A stretch of 64,000 nucleotides of DNA from Metellina segmentata. Taxonomy: Eukaryota; Arthropoda; Arachnida; Araneae; Tetragnathidae. The notes under the pieces are model-generated. The model had not been told where the DNA came from. It saw nothing but the letters and a program-made list of their open reading frames with translations, and made no database searches. The position numbers and the translations under genes were made by a program. Of this stretch, positions 13,501-22,927 are shown one piece after another (positions within the stretch are counted from its first letter, which is position 1; every line of letters begins with the position of its first letter). The stretch is from positions 56,932,944-56,996,943 of the forward strand of contig OX375877.1 in the NCBI GenBank assembly GCA_947359465.1, in the 5' to 3' direction.

Positions 13501-16500
13501 CTGCCACTCACGCCTGCACACTGTCGAGCCAGATTACAGTCGTGCTTGGCTCGATCAGGCTGGAATGATGCTGACTGGGGACGTATAGTCTTTAGTGACG
13601 AATACCGCTTTCAACTGTGTCCTGAAGATCACCGAAGACGTGTCTTGATACGCACAGTGCAGCGTGCCGATCTTGCTTTCACTATTGCACGCCACACGGG
13701 CCCTCAACAAGGAGTTATGGTCTGGGGTGCCATTTCCCTTGATAGCCAGACCCCTTTGGTCGTCATTAGAGGTACACTTACTGCACAGCGGTACGTTGAC
13801 GACATTCTGAGACCTGTTTTGCTACCGTTCCTTTCGTAATACCCTGGGCTTATTTTTCAGCAAGACAAAGCCAGACCAAATACGGCACGTGTTGCTATCA
13901 ACTGTCTTCAAGCTTGTCAAACACTTCCTTGGCCAGCCAGATCACCAGATCTCTCCCATCGAGCATGTCTGGGATATGATGGGAAGGTGACTTCATCCGG
14001 TAGGTAATGTTGATAACGTAGTCCAACAATTGGAGCGAATTTGGCAAGAAATACCGCAGTAGACCATCCGGGAGCTTTATCGGTCTATGCCACGCCGTAT
14101 GGCAGCTTGCATCCAGGCTAGAGGCGGGTCAACACCTTATTGAGCTCGTTACTGTAACTCTGAAATAAATCATTCAATTGTTCTGAAATTTTAATCATTT
14201 TCTATTATGTACATAATTTTCCTGTCCACCAATTTTTGTCTCCATCGGACAACTCCTTCTTGGTGCGTCGATTTTTTTGTTTTAGAGTGCATTATGAAGC
14301 TGGTAAGACATATGGCAAAAAGTCATGGAAAAGAACGGACATAATTGATTAGTAAATACTATCTTTGTTGGAGAAATTGTATTTTACACTACTCTAAAAA
14401 CCGAACGTACTTATTTGCCAACCCAAGACAAAACCTGTAGAATGTGTTTTCTTGTCACTAAAGGACACATAAGAAACACTTCAAACGAGCTCATAGACAC
14501 GAAAAGCTATTCATGAGTATGTAATCACTTTGCATGAATTACTCTCGATGATCAAAAACTAGAACAAAAATTATGTAGTAGTAAATATATATTCCAATGC
14601 ACTCAAGATGTGACCTTTAATGTGAAATGCCTGACTTGCGGAAATATGTGTTATCCGCAAAAGGCCTGCCCTGATTTCGTTCATATTGTAACTACGAGTT
14701 GTGATGGAAAAGCATCCGCATTGATTTACTTTGAAACTGTTCTAAACAACTAAACAAAATTTGGGCTGAGAACCATAGGTCCTGCCACTCACGTAGGTTA
14801 CTCTTTCTTTTTTTAAATATTATTTCGAGTAGTTCTATTTTCATCCGTTGTTGAAGCTTCTCATTGTATTTATCATATCTCAAAAGTGTGATCAACAAAT
14901 TGGCATAATATTTTGTCAAGCGCTGCGAAATTTAGAGAGACATTTTCCCTGTATTTAGAGCTGTATTAAGTGTACAGTAAGGTTTGTATGAGTAGTACGC
15001 ATGTTCATAAATGGTAGAAACGTGTTAAGATTACCTTGAAAGGTTATAGAATAACGAGGAAGTCAGTGTCATTATGACGTTTATAAGACAGCAGCAATCT
15101 ATTTGTAAATGAAAAAAGTCACCTGTGCTAGTTGGGAGGGACAAAATATTATTTGTAGTTGAGGAGAATGTAAATCATGTGCTTAGAGTTGTGACGGAAA
15201 ATTGTCGAATTATTATTTTGAAGTTATAAAAACATTTAACATAAGTGTCGTTTTGTTTTCAGATCAGTTCTTTTGAACCATTTGGATATGCGACATACCA
15301 AAACTAATATTAGTTGAACAAATGCAGGTGTGTGTAACAGATGCTTTAGACATTGAGTGTAGCAAACAGGCTAATTTTTTTAACAATCAAAAATAATGAT
15401 ATATCGTTGGTCTTAAGGGTGGGGGGGAATATGAAATAAAAAGTAAGATGATTCAAGAAGTTTATTTCGACCATGTTATAATAATGTACAATTAATGTGT
15501 TTCATGAGAGCAACGGACATCTCTTTATCTAGATATTACCCACAAGCTTTGCAATGTTTTAGCGAAGTAACTCATCCAATATTAAATATCCTTCATATTC
15601 CAATCACATCAGCTAAAACAAATTTACTCAAACATTTTATTCGAGAATCGCTTTAAATGATTGAAACTCTAAGGTTCTAAGATTATTTGGTGTAATTTTT
15701 AAAAAATCCCAATTTTTTTTTTCCTTCAGGTTTTTTTTAAAAGTAAATTTTCTATCTATATTTCCCGTTTTATTTGAAAAAATTGAAACATTTTTGGATC
15801 GTTTTCTTTATTCTCAAAAAAAGGTATTAACTAATACAATAACAATTGGAATTATTTGTTTCTTTCTTGGCTACTTATACGTGTATTTTGGTTTAATTTA
15901 CTCTTTCAATATGAGTTCAACTTTGGGTTTCATTTTTGAGATTCCCTTTAAATAAGTTCAAAATAATTATATGTTTGAAACATTAATATAACACTCATAC
16001 CAGATTTTCGTAATTTTGTTTGAACTGTCTCTTGTATTTTAACTTCATTTATTTAAAACAACAAATGATATTATTGCATTTCTTTTTCTAGTATCAGCTG
16101 GAATATTTAAGTAAAACAATTTTGACCAATCTATTAAACGTACTGTTATCAACTTTAGAAGAAGTAATCAAAGTAGCTTACGAAAGAATATGGCCTGCCA
16201 AATCATTTATTTCCAATCTATCATTTTTACAATCTTCACTTTCTTCAAGCATAAAATCTTCAAATCTCAACAACACTCGACTACTCATTTGCGTAATTTC
16301 ATCGGGTAGCTTCAACTGAAACATACAAGATTATTAAAATAGTTTCCGATTGTAACTGTAACTAAACTTTTTTAAACTGCTCAAGTCTTTAAAAGCCTGT
16401 TTACTTCAGAAAGTAAGGGTATGAATTTAACTTAAGACTTGTCATAAACATCAACAACAGACTGATTTCTATGCGAAAAAAATTTACTTTTGCATATAAC

Positions 16501-17808
16501 CCCCCCCCCCAACACACACACACAACACCATAGAGCACAAAATTTGTACCGTTTTCATCGTGTGCCACAAATACAAAATTTGTTTTTAGCCGATCTGAAT
16601 AAAAATAGACATAACTTTGATTTACAAAAAATAATAGTAATTAAGAGTTGGTAGAGAGAAAGCATTCACGCGATTTCATGTTTTACGCATGGCAGCCGTC
16701 TCCTTACACGCTTCGCACTTATTCCAAAATCAACTGACCCGAGGTCAACTGCCTTCTCCTGAGTGCCGCTGTACACAAAATCATATACTGCACTTCAAAG
16801 TTAAGCACACGATGCAATTTATGAACATAGAAATGTGTGCTTCAATTTCATGGAGTGATACTCACTGTTGTAGAATGGAATCGGCAAATATCAAATGATG
16901 GAAACACTTATAATTTACTCTTCAGAAACATACAAATTAGGTATTGGTTGAAGACGACGACTTTCCGAAAATTTTAAGTGGACGAGTTTAATGTTCATAG
17001 AAAATTTGTAAGACAAGTTTGGTTATTTGTGGATTAGATACGGTTAATTATGGTTCAATGAAGACGATTGAATGATTCTCAACGCATGTGGGATGTGGAG
17101 CGACATGAAACAGGACAGTACATAGCTCTATTTTCGGTGGTGTGTGTGTGTTGACCAATCTGCTTTTCTCGTACATGGAAACGACTTCAAATGAGTGGGT
17201 CAGTTTTCCATAGACTTGTCTTCTGATTTTGACTTTATCAGTTACGTCGAATTTATTAAACTCTGCTAAACTCTTAATGGATAATGTATATGCAGGTATT
17301 ATTTAACCTTTAGACTATGGCCGATATAGCAGTTGTACCATGATCCTCCAAGAAAGTATTTAGACAACCGCAAGAACAGCAGTTGTAACTTGAAAGTTAT
17401 AAGAATCGCGCTTCTTATATCTATAGCAGAAGTCAAATAGATCAAATTAATTTTGAACACACTTGTCAAAAGTTCAAAACTAAACCGATGGAATTAAGTA
17501 CATTTTTACAAATTTGACCATCGGTAAAAACCTTTAGTACCATTCTTATGGTACATCGATTTAAAATTGTTGCTGTTGAGTATAAGAAAATATAGCAGAG
17601 AAACAATAAGCTATTATACCAAAAAACAAATATATAAAGAGATATAGAGCTTTATGTTACACTAATTCAAAGAGATCACTCACTTCTATTTCATAACTAA
17701 TATCCATATTAGGAGGATAGTCTTCTTTAGAATTATATCTTGGACTGGTTACAATATATGTTGGACGGTCTAAAGTCAGTACAATATTGTGATCTGGAAA
17801 TACTTCAC
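1475..17808 (-). CDS. CUB-CUB-trypsin-like secreted protease gene (left gene, incomplete at both ends)
   Basis: Seven exons can be joined on the minus strand: 17684-17808, 16182-16315, 10280-10508, 9475-9602, 4070-4194, 2493-2528 and 1475-1557. Every junction has AG/GT sites and the phases match (1-in, 0, 2, 0, 2, 1, 1, 0-out). The product is two CUB domains, a short linker with FCGCGQ, and the activation site R|IIGG of a chymotrypsin-fold protease. Proteins of this kind are secreted, and CUB domains usually bind partners or calcium. The catalytic exons lie beyond the left edge, so I cannot say whether this copy is active. The first visible exon needs an upstream exon ending in phase 1. The introns hold a minisatellite, a split pogo/Tigger, a split mariner and a SINE. 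The gene is paralogous to the right-hand gene at 57.7-62.3 kb. Confidence 0.8.
1558..2492. other. Intron, nothing recognised
   Basis: This is the intron between the linker exon and the activation-site exon of the left CUB protease gene. It is AT-rich, with no open coding stretch, TIR or repeat that I can identify. Confidence 0.5.
2493..2528 (-). CDS. 36-base linker exon (GVVLPSPKMFCG)
   Basis: This micro-exon lies between acceptor TTTTTATAG and donor TGTG|GTAAGT. It enters in phase 1 and leaves in phase 1: its first two bases complete a GAT begun by the exon at 4070-4194, and its last G completes the GGC begun at 1557. It encodes GVVLPSPKMFC plus the first base of the next Gly. Joined to the next exon it gives FCGCGQ, the Cys-rich start that arthropod CUB/clip proteases carry just before the protease domain. 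It is too short for ORF finders; phase agreement on both sides is the main support. Confidence 0.75.
3355..3705. repeat. Decaying minisatellite, 41 bp unit
   Basis: Tandem units start with ATTCCATTGACCCATTC. Units at 3394-3434, 3435-3475 and 3476-3516 are 41 bp and almost identical. Units at about 3517, 3554 and 3590 shrink to 36-37 bp and diverge, and those at about 3627 and 3668 are weak. A diverged unit also precedes the array. It lies in an intron of the left CUB protease gene. Confidence 0.85.
4070..4194 (-). CDS. Exon: C-terminal half of CUB2
   Basis: The acceptor ATTTCTATTTCAG precedes G TAC TGT CAG, and the donor is GATTCAG|GTAGCA. The 125-base exon enters in phase 2 and leaves in phase 1, matching its neighbours exactly. 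It encodes YCQQKRP, then a hydrophobic strand (SMLFMFRS), an unusual CCESG, and GFSAYFVITDS, the normal end of a CUB domain. YCQ replaces the common YCG. The adjacent Cys pair in CCESG is not a standard CUB feature and may form an extra disulfide. Open frame, domain fit and phases support it; a cDNA would confirm it. Confidence 0.75.
4806..8238 (+). mobile_element. TAGGGTG-ended DNA transposon with very long TIRs and 8 bp TSD
   Basis: The element starts TAGGGTGGAGCGAAA and ends with the inverse. It is flanked by an exact 8 bp duplication AGCTACAG (4798-4805 and 8239-8246) inside the pogo-like element. The inverted ends run about 355 bp (4806 to ~5161 and ~7888 to 8238) with high similarity. 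The 8 bp duplication and TAGGG tip (Y-A-R-N-G) are hAT-like features. The interior codes on the plus strand for a degenerate transposase whose relatives occur at 25.6-28.2 kb and 46.0-46.8 kb. This copy has many stops and is not autonomous. Confidence 0.8.
6225..7760 (+). pseudogene. Degenerate transposase of the TAGGGTG element
   Basis: Pieces read in order on the plus strand: ACDRTGVYDRSAAIL, then RKTVTEEHIVLILEPGSKY (6467-6796 open), RCDGTVVNT and KNGVIRQIEL, a short CLLHTNELP block, GPKAYSGEIGKMLESC, NAYHAHPENIILAML (7103-7342), and finally VENCVKLVTESYSIVCG followed by RDGFIRSRIASS (7449-7763). The same blocks occur in the copy at 26-27.6 kb. This is a protein type I remember as abundant in spider and other arthropod genomes under 'uncharacterized' names. 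Asp of DGT and His/Glu of HTNE are candidate conserved residues, but I know of no solved catalytic set. Stops and frameshifts show it is dead. The AT-rich remainder inside the TIRs holds no other gene. Confidence 0.65.
8976..9106 (+). repeat. SINE copy 1 (3' portion)
   Basis: The block matching GTCATCTGACC...TTCAAAATTACG...GGTGTTGTCCT...GTCAATAG...GTGTTGCTCCAG is the shared 3' body of the tRNA-derived SINE seen complete at 23965-24290. No clear tRNA-like head remains. It lies in an intron of the left CUB protease gene. Confidence 0.75.
9475..9602 (-). CDS. Exon: middle of CUB2
   Basis: The acceptor TATATTTCAG precedes GCA CCA GAA, and the donor is CACGAG|GTAAAT. The 128-base exon enters in phase 0 and leaves in phase 2. 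It encodes APEGKRILVKFNEIFDIYS then CPNDYLAVS, the third Cys of CUB2 and the C-x-x-D-x-L pattern that closes the central sheet and often binds calcium. It follows WKIE at the end of the exon at 10280-10508, giving the normal CUB run W-x-I-x-x-P-x-G. Only the flanking exons make it recognisable as part of this gene. Confidence 0.8.
10280..10508 (-). CDS. Exon: end of CUB1 and start of CUB2
   Basis: The acceptor GTCTTTTCTAG precedes G TAC TGT GGA AAC, and the donor is ATAGAG|GTAAAG. It is 229 bases, phase 2 in and phase 0 out. It encodes YCGNRGNFTHLSASSQM and the last CUB1 strands to NLYYTD. CUB2 then starts at CSRLFKGVSTGIFATPNF and ends NNLCIWKIE. So CUB2 keeps its first two cysteines, and CUB1 keeps its fourth. 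The CUB1-CUB2 boundary lies inside this exon with almost no linker. Confidence 0.85.
10509..11791. other. Intron, nothing recognised
   Basis: This is part of the intron between the two CUB1/CUB2 exons at 10280-10508 and 16182-16315. It is AT-rich with no coding or repeat structure that I can support; the mariner begins at its far end. Confidence 0.5.
12885..14292 (+). mobile_element. Tc1-like element inserted in the mariner
   Basis: This 1408 bp element is flanked by TA (12883-12884, 14293-14294). Its inverted ends begin ATGCACTCTATAACAAAAAA on the left and ATGCACTCTAAAACAAAAAA (complement) on the right, both continuing TCGACGCACCAAG. It sits within the C-terminal coding part of the older mariner. 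Confidence 0.9.
13132..14143 (+). pseudogene. Tc1 transposase, disabled by two stops and a frameshift
   Basis: The start is MSRCSIRAHYDQLSEFERG with a paired-like helix-turn-helix (GLKEAGWANRRIARHV). An in-frame TGA after HYGSG and an in-frame TAA after LLPFLS break the frame. The first catalytic Asp is kept in IVFSDEYRFQL and the second in FQQDKARPN. The Glu of PIEHVWD appears only after a shift near 13960. It is the same overall Tc1 lineage as the copies at 32.5 and 39.2 kb but a separate subfamily, since the inverted ends differ. Confidence 0.85.
14427..15931. other. Intron with an unidentified Cys-rich fragment
   Basis: Plus-strand text near 14425-14750 contains CRMCFLVTKGHIRNT and KCLTCGNMCYPQKACPDF followed by TTSCDGKASALIYFETV. 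A weaker echo with SCDGK lies near 15190. The cysteine spacing recalls the C-terminal zinc ribbon of piggyBac-type transposases, but I do not recognise it. The rest is AT-rich and featureless. Confidence 0.3.
15932..16425 (-). repeat. Segment duplicated at 63515-64000 (carries a CUB1 exon)
   Basis: Intron and exon sequence here align base for base, with scattered differences, to 63515-64000, which runs to the window edge. The splice sites of the exon are conserved in both. This is the clearest trace of the duplication that made the two CUB protease loci. Confidence 0.85.
16182..16315 (-). CDS. Exon: middle of CUB1
   Basis: The acceptor TATGTTTCAG precedes TTG AAG CTA, and the donor is CTTTC|GTAAGC. 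It is 134 bases, phase 0 in and phase 2 out. It encodes LKLPDEITQMSSRVLLRF, then EDFMLEESEDCKNDRLEI. The E-x-C-x-x-D-x-L-E-I run is the usual third-Cys and calcium-site region of CUB domains. A close copy with the same length lies at 63777-63910. It follows YEIE of the exon at 17684-17808 and precedes SYCGN. Confidence 0.85.
16316..17683. other. Intron with simple repeats only
   Basis: This intron of the left CUB protease gene contains a C-run and CA-rich tract near 16500-16530. No other feature is supported. Confidence 0.5.
17684..17808 (-). CDS. Exon: start of CUB1
   Basis: The acceptor GGTTTTTAG precedes GT GAA GTA, and the donor is ATAGAA|GTGAGT. The 125-base exon enters in phase 1 (the other two frames hit stops) and leaves in phase 0. 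It encodes EVFPDHNIVLTLDRPTYI, then VTSPRYNSKEDYPPNMDIS and YEIE. The S-P-x-Y...Y-P-x-N pattern is a CUB amino terminus. Both cysteines that normally form the first CUB disulfide are missing together, so CUB1 has only the second disulfide. Confidence 0.75.
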
Positions 17809-18083
17809 CTAAAAACCAAATAGACATTCTTATAGATTTGATCTAGTCTGTGTGAGAAAAATAATCATGGCACTAGGGCAGACACAACACAACACACACA
17901 CACAACACAGCACAACACACACAACAGTGCAGAAGGACATAACTACTGAGTCTCAATCCCGTCACTTTTACTTTTGAGTCATGCCCATTCATTTTCCTAG
18001 ATATTTTTTGGTATGATTTCGTAAGTTTCGTAGACAAAACAAAATCCCTATTTTAATTTATATAGATTTCGCCAATTTTAAAA

Positions 18084-18395
18084 GGGGACTTGGTAGCCCA
18101 ATTTGTAGAGTCGCGGTTTATCAACCATATGATTGCAATTTCGATAACTGATCCAAAACTTGCTCTTTGTGTAAGTAGGAGCTGGTGCACGTTAAATCGG
18201 ACCTAGCCTCAAATGTCCTTACGTTGAAGTGGTGTGGAAGTTTGGATAGTGGACTGCTAACTATGGTGTTGACTCGTCATCTAACGGTGATTCAAAATTA
18301 CGAGGTGTTCTCCTCTGATCCTTCCAATTTGGATTAATTCCCGACCGTCACCCATTGGCATTTGTGTCGCTTCAATGTGATGTAGATTCAATTAC
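18084..18395 (+). repeat. SINE copy 2, tRNA-derived, diverged head
   Basis: A diverged tRNA-like head (TAGCCCAATTTGTAGAGTCG as A-box region) precedes the same body as the copy at 23965-24290: ...ACGTTGAAGTGGTGTGGAAG..., GTCATCTAACGG, TTCAAAATTACGAGGTGT. It lies upstream of the first visible exon of the left gene. The rest of 17809-18783 shows a CA-rich tract near 17880-17925 and nothing else. Confidence 0.75.
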
Positions 18396-18782
18396 CAAAC
18401 CACCCATTTTGAAAATTTTTAAAGTTATCTATTTTGATATTTTAAAACAGTTAAATTTTGTATTCAACTCGCTCAAATAAACACAAATTTTTGAACATAA
18501 AATCGATTTGCAGTACTATTGCTTCTTTAAAATAGAATGTAAAAATTCCCCTTCCTGTTTTCTTCAAGAATCACAGATTTTATTGAACCGATCGCTTCAT
18601 CTTATTTAAATATTTTTTGAATTCTCAAGAGCAAATACCAAAGAATTTCATTATTTCCTAAGCAATATTTTGTAAACATCTTGAAATAATGGAATGCTAT
18701 ATGGTATAGTGTTAAGAGCTTACTTCAATGTAGTGTAAAAAACGTATATTGAGAAAACTATACATATTCGACCATCTATTTT

Positions 18783-19045
<263 letters not shown>

Positions 19046-19226
19046 GGTGTCTCTTATATGGTCGAAAAATTTTTTTTTGCAGTTTTTAAAACGCATACCC
19101 TCAAATTCTTTTTAATATACTATGCCTTACTTAAATATAAAATTTTAACTTCCTACGTTAATATTAACCCGTGCCGACAGGGCCCCAAAGTTTATGGAAG
19201 TAGCCGTTTTTGAACAGATCTTAATA

Positions 19227-20729
19227 CAGGGTGGTCCCGAATTCATGGTACTAACTTTAATGGTAGGTACAGGACATTGTAACAATGATTTATTGTATAG
19301 GAATGTATAGTCGAAAGTGACGCGGTGAGGCGAAAACAGGGGAAATAACGGCCGAATGGAAAAACAAAGATTTTATTGAAAGCGTTGTTGACAAGTGTCA
19401 TGTTTACAGTAATTGTTCAAAATTGCGTCCACCAGTATCGATACATGCTTGCCAGCCTCGGTGGAGCGATTGGCGTACACGTTCAAAGATGCCTGGTATT
19501 TCACGCACACCTGCAGCAGCTACAGATAAGCGAGCGACGAGATCCTCATCTGAGTCAACTGGAGTCTCATAAACAAGATGCTTTAGATGTCCCCATAAAA
19601 AGTAATCGAGGCTCGATAAATCGGGAGATCGGGGTGGCCAAGGGACTGGTCCACCACGCCCAATCCATCGAGTACCAAACGTGGCATTCAGGTAATTCCG
19701 TACATCAATGCTGAAGTGTGCTGGCGCCCCATCGTGCTGAAACCACATGCGGTTACGAATGGCGATCGGAACATCATGCAGCAGTTGTGGTAACACTTCT
19801 TTCAGAAAAATAAGATAGCTTCCGCCAGTGAGCCGCGTGGGTAGTAAGTATGGGCCAATCAAAAAGTCGTTCACAATACCAGCCCACACATTAATACTGA
19901 AACGTTGTTGAAACGCATGTCGACGCGTTGCATGTGGATTATCGGTTGCCCACACATGGGAATTGTTCGCATTAAAGACACCCTCGCGTGAAAATGTCGC
20001 TTCATCTGTAAATAGCACATAATCTACGAAATCCGGCTGCAACGCACATTGCTGCATCACCCACAGGCAGAAGTTCACGCGGCGAGGATAATCTGCCGGA
20101 TTCATTGCTTGTACTTTCTGAAAATGGAAGGGGTGTAAGCGATTTTCGTTTAACACTCTGCATACAGTCTGATGACTCACACCTACGTCACGCGCAACAG
20201 TTCTTGTGCTTGACTCGGGTCTATCAGCCACAATGTTCAAGATGCTTTCTTCCAGCCTTGGAGTGCGTACAGCTCTTACTCGACCAGCGCCATGTCTGTT
20301 GACGTCGAACGCACCTGTTTCACAAAGTTGACGATGTAACCGTTGAAAAATTCTATGATCCGGCATTCGTCGATCAGGATACTCCGCGCGATACATTCGT
20401 AACGCAGCTCTGCCGTTACCATTTGCACGGCCGTACATGTAATGCATGTCTGCTTTTTCTGCATACGTAAAGTCACCCATCGTCTACGGCAGCACAATTG
20501 TGAATGGCGCTTTTCCCTACTGCGATGCATCATGTTCAACAGCGGCTAGACATCTACTGCCCTCTACCGGCAATGATACCAACCGATCACTCCATTTCTC
20601 TTTCCTTTTATTTCCCCTGTTTACGCCTCACCGCGTCACTTGCGACTATACATTCCTATACAATAAATCATTGTTACAATGTCCTGTACCTACCATTAAA
20701 GTTTGTACCATGAATTCGGGACCACCCTG
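19227..20729 (-). mobile_element. D,D41D mariner-type element, complete
   Basis: The element is flanked by TA (19225-19226 and 20730-20731). The inverted ends begin CAGGGTGGTCCCGAATTCAT and remain similar for about 120 bp on each side, with blocks such as GCGGTGAGGCG on both. The element is 1503 bp with one long transposase gene on the minus strand. Near-intact ends and an open gene make it one of the youngest insertions here. Confidence 0.9.
19404..20480 (-). CDS. Intact mariner-type transposase, 358 residues
   Basis: The enzyme would cut and paste the surrounding element. It starts MGDFTYAEKADMHYMYG with an N-terminal helix-turn-helix region (DUF4817-like: ALRMYRAEYPDRRMPDH). A second HTH follows (STRTVARDVGVSHQTVCRVL). 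The catalytic domain has FTDEATFSREG (first Asp) and FQHDGAPAHF (second Asp). It ends with PPRSPDLSSLDYFLWG. By my count 41 residues separate the second Asp from the Asp of SSLD, the spacing described for rosa-type D,D41D elements. There is no internal stop, the length is normal for the family, and it is centred between the TIRs. Open frames antisense to it are shadows. Confidence 0.9.
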   Translation of the reverse strand: MGDFTYAEKADMHYMYGRANGNGRAALRMYRAEYPDRRMPDHRIFQRLHRQLCETGAFDVNRHGAGRVRAVRTPRLEESILNIVADRPESSTRTVARDVGVSHQTVCRVLNENRLHPFHFQKVQAMNPADYPRRVNFCLWVMQQCALQPDFVDYVLFTDEATFSREGVFNANNSHVWATDNPHATRRHAFQQRFSINVWAGIVNDFLIGPYLLPTRLTGGSYLIFLKEVLPQLLHDVPIAIRNRMWFQHDGAPAHFSIDVRNYLNATFGTRWIGRGGPVPWPPRSPDLSSLDYFLWGHLKHLVYETPVDSDEDLVARLSVAAAGVREIPGIFERVRQSLHRGWQACIDTGGRNFEQLL

Positions 20730-21465
20730 TATATAGGTAGGTCATCGCAACTATGCATATCTTAGGTAAATATTGATGGAAAGACAAATTTAAGTAATGC
20801 CTTTAATCATTAAAAAATAAAGTTACTCTTAATTATTCAGGATACTTTCATTTTAAGGTATTTTTTTTACAGTCTGGATACATCTTAATATGTTCTTGCG
20901 CACAGCGTAATAAGAAGTGCTTCTGTTCTTCTTCTGCGGTAATTAAATCATAGAAGGTTTGCACTAGCTTAACAGCTCTTTCAGCTGTGTCATTTACTGC
21001 TTTTAAGCTAAAATTCTTATTTTTAGCATCCACAAAGGCTGCAGTCTCTTCCCACTAAGATACGTTTTCTTGGAGGAAGCTGCTGTCAACTTTTAATCGC
21101 GAAAACTAATTTTTGCTCTTGATGGATACGAAATAACTCAATTATTTCCCTAAAACAATAAGTAAAATAAGTATCACAAGAAAATTAACAGAATTTAAAA
21201 TAACAGATCAAACAAAACTATCATCGTACCAAGATACAGACAACTCTTCCTTTGATGGAACATATATCTTCCCCCAAATCATATTAACTTTCTCTTAGTA
21301 AGTTCGCTACAATATTCGACTTGGTTTGTTTATAAACAATAGCATCTCAGAGTGACAATACGGCTATTTCATCTGATAAATACCATTGGTGTTGATTGAA
21401 CTCGCTCAGGGGCCGCTGTGGAAATCAATTTGTCAAACTCTTTCATACTCTTTTAACGTCTTTAA

Positions 21466-22927
21466 GGGGACCGGGGAAAGCAAAATTCGAAAAATTCGAC
21501 TAAAAAATCAATTTCTATTTTATTGCTCCTTTATATAGTTCAAAATCTCTTCATTCCAGTGATATATCACACTAGGTAATAGAATAAGAGGAAGTTTGAA
21601 AATTATGCACGTTTCCAATAAGCACTTCACATCTGACACGGCCTTTCAAATGTAAACAAACCGTTTGTGGACATTTCTAATCTTTGTTGCTCAACAATGT
21701 ATATTACATTTTTTACTTTTACTTTACTCAAATTATTTTCGATAAACTGGTAACAGTAGAGTTAACTGTAATCATTTAGTTTTTTTCTAACTATTTTTAT
21801 TAATTTTACCATGCGATATAAGTTAGCACTTTCTGAGACATGACATTTGATCTATTATGGACTAGCAATAAGGATAAATGTTGGTTTTCTGCACAATATG
21901 CAACAATCTGATTGGGCAGAATATTTTTATTTATTGTCAAGTAACTTAAATCCAAATCACGGTCTTTGTCCAGTTGGGAATGAAAGCTGGTGGAAATTTC
22001 AACGTGCTGTAGCTAAAAGTGATGTGTATTACCATGATAAACACACACATATCGCCTTGCCTTATACTGCTTACATTTTGAAGACAATTAAATCAAATTT
22101 CAGAGACTTCGCGAATCCAGAATTGTTGAAAAATTTGTTCACGGAAAGACTCAAAACCCAAATGAATTGGTGAACAATGTGATTTTGACTCGCGTTCCAA
22201 AAAATGTGTTTGTAACCATCCAAACTTTAAAACTGGGAGTGTTTGATGCTGTTTCCAGCTACAACAGTGGAAATATTATAAAGTGCTACACATTATCTAG
22301 AGTTAAAATCAATCCAGGCTGCCATTTTATACAAATTTTTGAGAAAACTGGACTAAGACCGTGTTATCGATGGAGAGCGAAAACTCTCCGAATACAGTAA
22401 AAAAGGCCCGCCATAGAAAGAAAAGCATAAAAAAAAATTAAAGATACATGCATTAAAAATGAAAGAGATCACCTTTTATATAAATCAGGGTTTCATTAAG
22501 GTTAGACGTAAAATTATTTATAAAAATTCATTTTAAATGTTTAAATCCATTTTTCTCAAAACTTAGATTTTGAAGTTTCATGACCCATTTTCTCAGAATC
22601 TACTGAACATAATGACTTAATATTTTTATGACATATTTGTGTTAACTCTCTAAAGATTTTAACTCGGGCATTTTTTAATTTTTGGAAAATTGGATTTTTT
22701 AGAAATTTAAATGTGTTAAAAAATGCTATCTAAAAAGTGATAATCAGTAAAAATTTCTATAAAATTAAAATTTTTAAATAAAATAAAAGTGAGCTGTTAA
22801 AGTTTGTATAACAAATCAGTTTAACCACCATAAAAAATTTTTGTTGATTACTATTATAGTTATTGAGAAAAAGGGTCTTGAATTTCGTGAATTTAACATG
22901 GAGGAGATAGGGCCTTCCCGGTCCCAT
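21466..22927 (+). mobile_element. Kolobok-like element at TTAA
   Basis: TTAA flanks both sides (21462-21465 and 22928-22931). The inner ends are inverted: GGGGACCGGGGAAAG against ATGGGACCGGGAAGG (complement of the right end). TTAA duplication fits piggyBac or Kolobok; the encoded protein fits the second. It sits inside the transposase of the element at 19043-24659. Confidence 0.65.
21847..22400 (+). pseudogene. C-terminal part of a 'Mutator-like domain' (Kolobok-type) transposase
   Basis: The first open part (21847-22173) has YYGLAIRINVGFLHNM, then NHGLCPVGNESWWKFQRA and LPYTAYILKTIKSNFRDF. After a frame change the second part (22167-22400) has TRVPKNVFVTIQTLKLGVF, DAVSSYNSGNIIKCY and KINPGC. 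These blocks resemble proteins often labelled Mutator-like transposase in spiders and hydra, linked to Kolobok elements. The N-terminal catalytic half is absent, so this is an internally deleted copy. I infer the class from memory plus the TTAA target. Confidence 0.55.

Larger units (their letters stand above)
11792..14426 (+). mobile_element. mariner element (irritans-like), interrupted by a Tc1
   Basis: The left end reads CTGGGTTGG...TTCGGTTTTT after TA. The right end, inverted, reads TTGGGTTGGCAAATAAGT then ACGTTCGGTTTTT. The left end lacks about 12 bases present in the right. Plus-strand remnants of the transposase are HILLFYFNKGKKASEVHKK, MCQKWFTKLNSGDF and, just before the Tc1, LQNSLNG and QFFASKPHA. 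The C-terminus resumes after the Tc1 as MKLVRHMAKSHGK. The TA target is in the transposase and the frame continues across it. The mariner carries several frameshifts of its own and is dead. Confidence 0.75.

Noticed and set aside
19376..20736. Plus-strand open frames over the D,D41D mariner
   Set aside because: They are shadows of the 358-residue transposase.
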